From NCBI GenBank assembly GCA_019243075.1, contig JAFAUV010000120.1, positions 1 through 8,680 on the forward strand: a stretch of DNA of 8,680 bases, read 5' to 3'. Shown piece by piece: positions 6,341 through 8,680 of the stretch. The notes below the pieces were generated by a model. It was given only the letters and a program-made list of their open reading frames with translations. It was not told the origin of the DNA and did no database searches. The position numbers and the translations under genes are program-made. Positions within the stretch are counted from its first letter, which is position 1, and each line of letters starts with the position of its first letter. The stretch comes from Bradyrhizobium sp. Its GTDB lineage: Bacteria > Pseudomonadota > Alphaproteobacteria > Rhizobiales > Xanthobacteraceae.

Positions 6341-6519
6341 GATCACGCCATAGGCAGGGGTATTGGGATGAGGACTGCCGCAGCTTCTGCCCGGGCGGCG
6401 CAGGAGCGGGTTCCCACGCCGAAACCAGCACACTCCTCGCGTCTCTGTCTGTGCACTTGTGGACGCAAATCGGGAACCAGTTCGCGTATCGTCGCTTTAT
6501 GCCTAGACGAGGAGTTCCC

Positions 6520-7287
6520 ATGCTCACGCGACGCGATCCCGCGGCCGAGATCACCGACCGGCCGTACAATAATCTGCTGCGCCGGCTCGACCGGGCCGAT
6601 TTCGCGTTGATCGAGCCGTACCTGGCGCAAGGGCAGGCGGGAGCCAACGACCTGCTCTACAACCCCGGCGCCAATGTCGAGACCGTGTATTTCCCCTGCG
6701 GGCCATGCCTGGTGTCCTACATCGTGCCGAACGAAGACGGCCGCGATGTCGAAACCATTCTGGTCGGGCGCGAAGGCGCGGTCGGCGGGATTGTGAGCCA
6801 GGGTTTTCTGCCGGCCTATACGCGGATCTGCGTCAAATTCGCCGGGCCCTGCGCCCGAGTTCCGATCAGCAGGCTGGAAACGGCGAAGGGCAAATCAGCG
6901 TCGCTGCGCAATATCTTCGCGCGCTATGCGGACTGCATGCTGGCGCAGATCTTCCAGTCGACCGCCTGCAACGCCGTGCATTCGATCGAGCAGCGCACCG
7001 CCAAATGGATCGTTTCCGCCATGGAGCGCGCCGACGGCAGCGACATTGTGCCGCTGACTCACGAGCAGCTTGCGACCCTGCTTGGGGTCGGCCGCTCCTA
7101 TGCCAGCCGGGTCATGCAGACGTTCAAGGCAGAAGGGGTCGTCGAGACCCGCCGCGGGGCCATCCTGGTGCGCGACCGCGACGCGTTGCAGACGCGCGCC
7201 TGCCTCTGCAACGAGTCGGTGAAGAACCATTTCGAGGAGGTGTTGCGCGGGGTCTATCCGACCGAAGAGCCGGGACGGGCGCTGTAG
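6520..7287 (+). CDS. Crp/Fnr-family transcriptional regulator
   Basis: The start at ATG 6520 is set by GAGGAG at 6509-6514, 5 bp upstream; in-frame ATG 6499 and GTG 6451 lack such a site. The protein has 255 residues. Residues about 20-145 form the cyclic-nucleotide-binding-like sensor barrel (YNNLLRRL, then YNPGANVETVYFP). A long dimerisation helix covers about 125-165, and a winged helix-turn-helix occupies about 178-215 (LTHEQLATLLGVGRSYASRV, then EGVVETRRGAILVRD). It lacks the N-terminal four-cysteine cluster of true FNR and the cAMP-binding arginine pattern of CRP, so its signal is unknown. Eight cysteines are present, including C60-x2-C63 and C228-x-C230. The C-terminal tail (LQTRACLCNESV...FEEVLRGVYP) is typical of a rhizobial subgroup. 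It probably shares the 179-bp intergenic region with the divergent response regulator; no clear FNR box is visible there. Confidence 0.9.
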   Translation: MLTRRDPAAEITDRPYNNLLRRLDRADFALIEPYLAQGQAGANDLLYNPGANVETVYFPCGPCLVSYIVPNEDGRDVETILVGREGAVGGIVSQGFLPAYTRICVKFAGPCARVPISRLETAKGKSASLRNIFARYADCMLAQIFQSTACNAVHSIEQRTAKWIVSAMERADGSDIVPLTHEQLATLLGVGRSYASRVMQTFKAEGVVETRRGAILVRDRDALQTRACLCNESVKNHFEEVLRGVYPTEEPGRAL

Positions 7288-7402
7288 CGGGTCGAGTTCG
7301 TCTGGCACGGCTCAACTCCTGCGGCTTGCTCCGAGCTGGACGCCATCCCGTGACGGTTTTACGACGGCCGCCAAGCCGACCTGGCGCCAAATTCAGGTGT
7401 CT

Positions 7403-7435
7403 AAACGCCAAACAACCCATTGTTTTTTAGCGTTT
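7403..7435. repeat. Two-part inverted repeat over the -35 region (operator candidate)
   Basis: AAACGC (7403-7408) pairs with GCGTTT (7430-7435), and inside it AAACAA (7410-7415) pairs with TTGTTT (7420-7425). The arms are separated by 1 nt on the left and 4 nt on the right. The inner right arm coincides with the proposed -35 box. It could be an operator, or, since a run of six Ts follows (7423-7428), a weak terminator for the Crp/Fnr gene. Confidence 0.4.
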
Positions 7436-7447
7436 TCTGACTATATT
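7420..7447 (+). promoter_or_regulatory. Sigma-70-type promoter candidate upstream of typA
   Basis: TTGTTT (7420-7425) and TATATT (7442-7447) are separated by 16 bp, close to the consensus for housekeeping sigma factors and the best such match I found in the window. It sits in an unusually AT-rich patch in a GC-rich sequence. Transcription would begin near 7454-7456, only about 15 nt before a terminator-like hairpin and about 165 nt before typA. Confidence 0.45.
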
Positions 7448-7469
7448 GCACCGCAACGCGTAAAGGTTC

Positions 7470-7499
7470 GCCCGGTCTCTTCGGCCGGGCTTCCTTTTT
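7470..7499 (+). terminator. Intrinsic-terminator-like hairpin in the typA leader
   Basis: GCCCGGTC (7470-7477) pairs with GGCCGGGC (7483-7490), one T-G wobble included, around a 5-nt loop, and is followed by TTCCTTTTT (7491-7499). This has the form of a Rho-independent terminator on the plus strand. It lies downstream of the promoter candidate and upstream of typA, so it would act either as an attenuator in the typA leader, as the end of a very short RNA, or as the end of read-through from the Crp/Fnr gene. Confidence 0.55.
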
Positions 7500-7620
7500 G
7501 GGCCGGCTGGCCCCCTTTCGAATTTCAGGTTTGAGCAGGATTTGCGAGGGTATCGGGGACTTGGGTTCCGGCTATCCGGCGAGATCGCGCTCACCATTGC
7601 ACGGCTGGAAGAAGCTACCC

Positions 7621-8680
<1,060 letters not shown>

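Larger units (their letters stand above)
7288..7620. other. Intergenic region between the Crp/Fnr gene and typA
   Basis: This 333-bp stretch has no supported gene. The first 115 bp hold nothing recognisable. An AT-rich island (7403-7450) contains an inverted repeat and a promoter candidate, then comes a terminator-like hairpin (7470-7499). A second small stem, GGGCC (7500-7504) with GGCCC (7509-7513), follows directly. The remaining bases to 7606 look like an ordinary leader, ending in GGAAGAAG (7607-7614), the probable typA ribosome site. Confidence 0.6.

Noticed and set aside
6341..6519. FNR box or paired promoters between the response regulator and Crp/Fnr genes
   Set aside because: No TTGAT-N4-ATCAA-like dyad and no -35/-10 pair with acceptable spacing was found on either strand.
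7453..7500. tRNA-like or known small RNA upstream of typA
   Set aside because: Too short for a tRNA, no cloverleaf or CCA end, and I recognise no named RNA family; kept only as a promoter plus terminator-like hairpin.

Overview
The window is a GC-rich (roughly 65%), densely coding stretch with codon use and gene content typical of Alphaproteobacteria. The Bradyrhizobium / Rhodopseudomonas group (Nitrobacteraceae) is the best guess. That assignment rests on overall protein resemblance (orphan TAXI proteins, a short response regulator next to a Crp/Fnr regulator, a Tat-exported PhoD) and not on a marker gene. I see no tRNA, rRNA, insertion sequence, integrase or CRISPR array.

Layout, left to right. 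(1) Positions 2-502 (+) hold the 3' part of a Sel1-repeat protein, cut by the left edge. 27 bp later comes a secreted TAXI-family solute-binding protein (530-1765, +) with a charged repetitive tail. The unit ends at a strong hairpin (1803-1829). (2) Two small minus-strand genes follow: a pterin-4a-carbinolamine dehydratase (2325-2630) and a YkvA/DUF1232 membrane protein (1846-2217). (3) Divergent from the dehydratase is a second TAXI-domain protein (about 2808-4229, +), anchored at both ends of its domain and carrying a 100-residue C-terminal tail predicted to be cytoplasmic. (4) A Tat-exported PhoD-type alkaline phosphatase/phosphodiesterase (4377-5948, +) comes next. (5) A CheY-like single-domain response regulator (5966-6340, -) lies divergent to a Crp/Fnr-family regulator (6520-7287, +). 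(6) A 333-bp intergenic region holds a good promoter candidate, an inverted repeat over its -35 box and an intrinsic-terminator-like hairpin. It leads into typA/bipA (7621 to beyond 8680, +), which runs off the right edge.

How they may work together: the clearest theme is two TAXI-type ligand-binding proteins about 1 kb apart with no TRAP permease in the window. One is predicted periplasmic and linked to a Sel1-repeat protein; the other is membrane-tethered with a cytoplasmic tail. A sensing or signalling role instead of transport is a reasonable hypothesis, but it is inference. The response regulator and Crp/Fnr gene form a typical divergent regulatory pair. phoD, the dehydratase, ykvA-like and typA look like ordinary chromosomal genes. 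The least explained non-coding signal is the promoter-hairpin arrangement upstream of typA.
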